This document shows, piece by piece, positions 61,830 to 64,000 of a DNA stretch of 64,000 nt. How positions within the stretch are numbered: position 1 is the stretch's first letter; every line of letters begins with the position of its first letter. Below the pieces are notes generated by a model. That model ran no database searches. It was not told where the DNA came from and saw nothing but the letters and a program-made list of their open reading frames with translations. The stretch is from Actinoplanes octamycinicus. Lineage in GTDB: Bacteria; Actinomycetota; Actinomycetes; Mycobacteriales; Micromonosporaceae. Made by a program: the position numbers and the translations under genes. The stretch lies in contig NZ_JACHNB010000001.1 in NCBI RefSeq assembly GCF_014205225.1, forward strand, positions 1,798,001 through 1,862,000, read 5' to 3'.

Positions 61830-62992
61830 CAGTGCCCACTCCCCTCGAACGACGCGTGGTACTCGGTGAACGCGGCGCGTTGCTCGTCGAGTTCCGGCGA
61901 TCCGCTGGGATAGACGTGGTCGAACATGGTGACCGGCTGCGGATCGGGCATCGCCAGCACCCGCTCACGCAGGTCCAGGGCGAGCTGCTTGGCGGCCTCG
62001 TCGACCTCGCCGAAGAAGTCGTCGTCGGCCAGCTTCTGCTTGGCCAGGAAGGCCTTGACCCGGGCGATCGGGTCCTTCGCCTTCCACGACTCGACCTCGG
62101 AGGCGATCCGGTAGCGGGTCGGGTCGTCCGAGCTGGTGTGCGCGCCCATCCGGTAGGTGTACGCCTCGATCAGGGTCGGGCCCTGGCCGTTGCGCGCGTT
62201 GTCCAGCGCGGCGCGGGTGACCGCGTAGCTGGCCAGCACGTCGTTGCCGTCGATCCGGATGCCCGGGAAGCCGTAACCGGCCGCGCGGTTGTACAGCGGG
62301 ATGCGGGTCTGCCGCTCCAGCGGCTCGGAGATCGCGTACTGGTTGTTCTGACAGAAGAAGACGATCGGGGCGTTGAACACCCCGGACCAGACGAACGACT
62401 CGTTGACCTCGCCCTGGCTGGTCGCGCCGTCGCCGAAGTAGGCGATCACCGCCTCGCCGTCCGGGCTGCCGGTCTTGCCGTCCATGGTGACGCCCATCGC
62501 GTAGCCGGTCGCGTGCAGCGTCTGCGAGCCGATCACGATGGTGTAGCTGTTGAACTTGTGCTCGTTCGCGTCCCACCCGCCCTGGTCGACGCCGCGGAAC
62601 AGGCCGAACGGCATGATCGGGTCGATCCCGCGGCAGTACAGCACGCCGTGCTCGCGGTAGGTGGGGAAAGCCATGTCCTGCGGGCGCAGCGCCCGGCCGG
62701 AACCGACCTGCGCCGCCTCCTGGCCCAGCAGGCTGGCCCAGAGCCCGAGCTCACCCTGCCGCTGCAGGGCGGTCGCCTCGGCGTCCAGCCGGCGCACCGT
62801 CACCAGGTCACGGTAGAGCCCGCGGTACTCCTCGTCGGTGAAGTCGACCGAGTACGTGGTTCCGTCCGCCGTGGTGACGCTGCCCAGGTGCTCGCCGTCG
62901 GGCGTGAGCAGTTGGACGAAGCCGCCTGCCGGCGCGTCGGCGCCGCCTCCCGAGGGGGGCACCGCCCCGGCTTTGCGTTCGCCTTTCGCCAT
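61829..62992 (-). CDS. bkdA: 2-oxoacid dehydrogenase E1 component, alpha subunit
   Basis: A 387-residue thiamine-diphosphate enzyme starting MAKGERKAG at 62992 after GGGAG; longer frames add an unlikely Arg-rich leader. Motifs: LLGQEAAQVGSGRALRPQD, FPTYREHGVLYCRG, the cofactor motif AYFGDGATSQGEVNE...FFCQNNQYAIS, and YRMGAHTSSDDPTRYR with the phosphorylatable loop. First gene of the bkdABC-like operon for valine/leucine/isoleucine degradation and branched fatty-acid primers. No E3 gene is in the operon. Confidence 0.93.
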   Translation of the reverse strand: MAKGERKAGAVPPSGGGADAPAGGFVQLLTPDGEHLGSVTTADGTTYSVDFTDEEYRGLYRDLVTVRRLDAEATALQRQGELGLWASLLGQEAAQVGSGRALRPQDMAFPTYREHGVLYCRGIDPIMPFGLFRGVDQGGWDANEHKFNSYTIVIGSQTLHATGYAMGVTMDGKTGSPDGEAVIAYFGDGATSQGEVNESFVWSGVFNAPIVFFCQNNQYAISEPLERQTRIPLYNRAAGYGFPGIRIDGNDVLASYAVTRAALDNARNGQGPTLIEAYTYRMGAHTSSDDPTRYRIASEVESWKAKDPIARVKAFLAKQKLADDDFFGEVDEAAKQLALDLRERVLAMPDPQPVTMFDHVYPSGSPELDEQRAAFTEYHASFEGSGH

Positions 62993-63231
62993 CCGTGTCT
63001 CCCTGTATCTCCTCTGCGCCCGCGGCGGGTGTCGCCCGGCCACGCGGCGGAACCACTGATCGCCACGCATGTGCCGGGTGAGGCTGCCGCGCGACGTTCC
63101 GGCCGGGACTGCGCCCCTACCGAGACGGCCCGCCGTTGCCCCGCTGGTCGGCGGAAGGCGACGGCGGCGGTGCCGTCGCCCCCATCCTGACAGAGGGAGT
63201 GAGGGACGTTACAGAGTGCGTGGATCACGAA

Positions 63232-63402
63232 TAGAGATTTTCTGTCGACACATCGTTAAGGATATTTGCCCGATTTGCTCGTTTTTGTGCAATCACTACC
63301 GTACGAATGGCCCGGCTTCGCCGCTGCCGAACGGCCGATGCGTCGTTCACACCTTTGACCGAGACGGATCCAGGTTGATCTTTTGGTTCGGAGGACATCG
63401 CA
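63232..63402. other. AT-rich leader/promoter region
   Basis: These 171 bp are the most AT-rich part of the right end (ATTTTCTGTCGACAC, GTTAAGGATATTTGCCC, GTTTTTGTGC) and hold no gene. They presumably carry the promoter of the truncated gene at 63403 and perhaps control of the divergent bkd operon. Confidence 0.55.
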
Positions 63403-64000
63403 GTGCCGCACCTGCCCGACGACGACGGCTACGCGCCGCCCCTGAAGGTGCTCCGGAAGCGGCTCAACGGTGTGTACCGCGAGGACTACGGCCTGTCCGG
63501 TCCGACCCGGCGATACATCCTGATGGTCGCCCTGCTGGTCGGCCTCGCCTCGATCCCGACCCTCGCCGTGGTCACCGCCGGCACCAGCGAGATCGCCGGC
63601 AACCAGCGGGACGGCGCGATGGACGCCCCGTTCCTGCCGCCCCCGGCGACCGGCCCGGTCCGGCCCTCACCGGACCCCGGAAACCATTCCCGGTACGACG
63701 GTCCGGAGCGGTCACCGACGCTTTCCGGTACGACATCGCCGCCGGGCGTGTCGCCCACCGTCCGTACGGGTGACGGCCTCCCCGCGATCCCGGACCTGCC
63801 CACGGTCCCGGCCGACCCGCCGCCCTCCGATGTGGATCACGGCGCGGCGTCCCGGCCGGTCACGGCCTTCCCGACAGTGCCCGGGCTGCCTGTGGTGCCG
63901 GACGAGGAACCGGCCGACGACTGGGCGGGCGGGCCGCTGGGCCGGCGGGCGCCGCAGGCTGGGGACGGCGGGATCTGGGATTCACCGGAGTTCCCGGAGG
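63403..64000 (+). CDS. Pro-rich single-pass membrane protein, 3' truncated
   Basis: The frame is open from GTG 63403 (CGGAGGA upstream) to the right edge, so the end is outside the window. About 45 cytoplasmic residues (PHLPDDDGYAPPLKVLRKRL, then DYGLSGPTRRY) precede one helix (ILMVALLVGLASIPTLAVV, about 46-64). A Pro/Asp/Thr-rich external region with repeated IPDLPTVP/VPGLPVVP words follows. High third-position GC across 199 codons supports coding. I recognise no family. Confidence 0.72.
   Translation, partial: MPHLPDDDGYAPPLKVLRKRLNGVYREDYGLSGPTRRYILMVALLVGLASIPTLAVVTAGTSEIAGNQRDGAMDAPFLPPPATGPVRPSPDPGNHSRYDGPERSPTLSGTTSPPGVSPTVRTGDGLPAIPDLPTVPADPPPSDVDHGAASRPVTAFPTVPGLPVVPDEEPADDWAGGPLGRRAPQAGDGGIWDSPEFPE

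Overview
The window is a high-GC actinobacterial chromosome segment, most probably from the Micromonosporaceae (Actinoplanes or a close relative). The grounds are the very high third-position GC, frequent GTG and TTG starts, a DUF397 protein, a class E sortase, CrgA, FhaA/FhaB and chaplin-type repeats. The genus is an inference. The block fhaA-fhaB-pstP-rodA-pbpA-pknA-pknB with trpG/pabA, a DUF881 gene and crgA lies near oriC in many actinobacteria, so this segment probably does too.

Left part (1-16.3 kb). A truncated chaplin-like repeat protein is followed by an acyl-CoA carboxylase/acyl-CoA dehydrogenase pair. Next come an XRE-NTPase regulator, a divergent MarR/YceI pair, a GCS2-family ligase, a membrane protein, a one-domain PASTA protein, a poorly conserved lower-GC stretch with an orphan DUF397 gene, and a gene-poor zone (12.6-15.05 kb) holding three unrelated tandem-repeat arrays. 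A WecG/TagA glycosyltransferase and tRNA-Leu(CAG) close this part.

Core (16.4-33.1 kb). The FHA/phosphatase/SEDS/PBP/Ser-Thr kinase operon is tightly coupled by ATGA or GTGA overlaps and couples envelope growth to phospho-signalling. It ends at a strong terminator at 25.4 kb. Facing it is the operon DUF881-sortase E-small membrane protein-trpG/pabA, with crgA divergent from it. A membrane-bound Fe-S oxidoreductase and a GPP34 protein follow.

Right part (33.2-64 kb). Two overlapping CNNM/CBS genes, a secreted LamG-like protein and a PadR-membrane protein pair come first. Then a 969-residue exported protein, a 32-bp repeat array, tRNA-Gly(CCC), and a divergent PNPOx-like/dcd pair with a perfect actinobacterial LexA box between them. 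After these are a phosphoribosyltransferase, a SpoIIE phosphatase, a large acyl-CoA dehydrogenase with an inverted-repeat operator, a subtilase with Ig-like repeats, SixA, PAQR/hemolysin III, PxpA, a thioredoxin-NHL protein, a 1066-residue Pro-rich repeat membrane protein and a branched-chain-type 2-oxoacid dehydrogenase operon. A truncated Pro-rich membrane protein gene runs off the right edge.

The most noteworthy signals are the LexA box at 42147-42162, the shared structured trailer 3' of both tRNA genes, several short intergenic repeat arrays whose units are unrelated, and the repeat-rich surface proteins. Family assignments were made by reading motifs; no database search was run.
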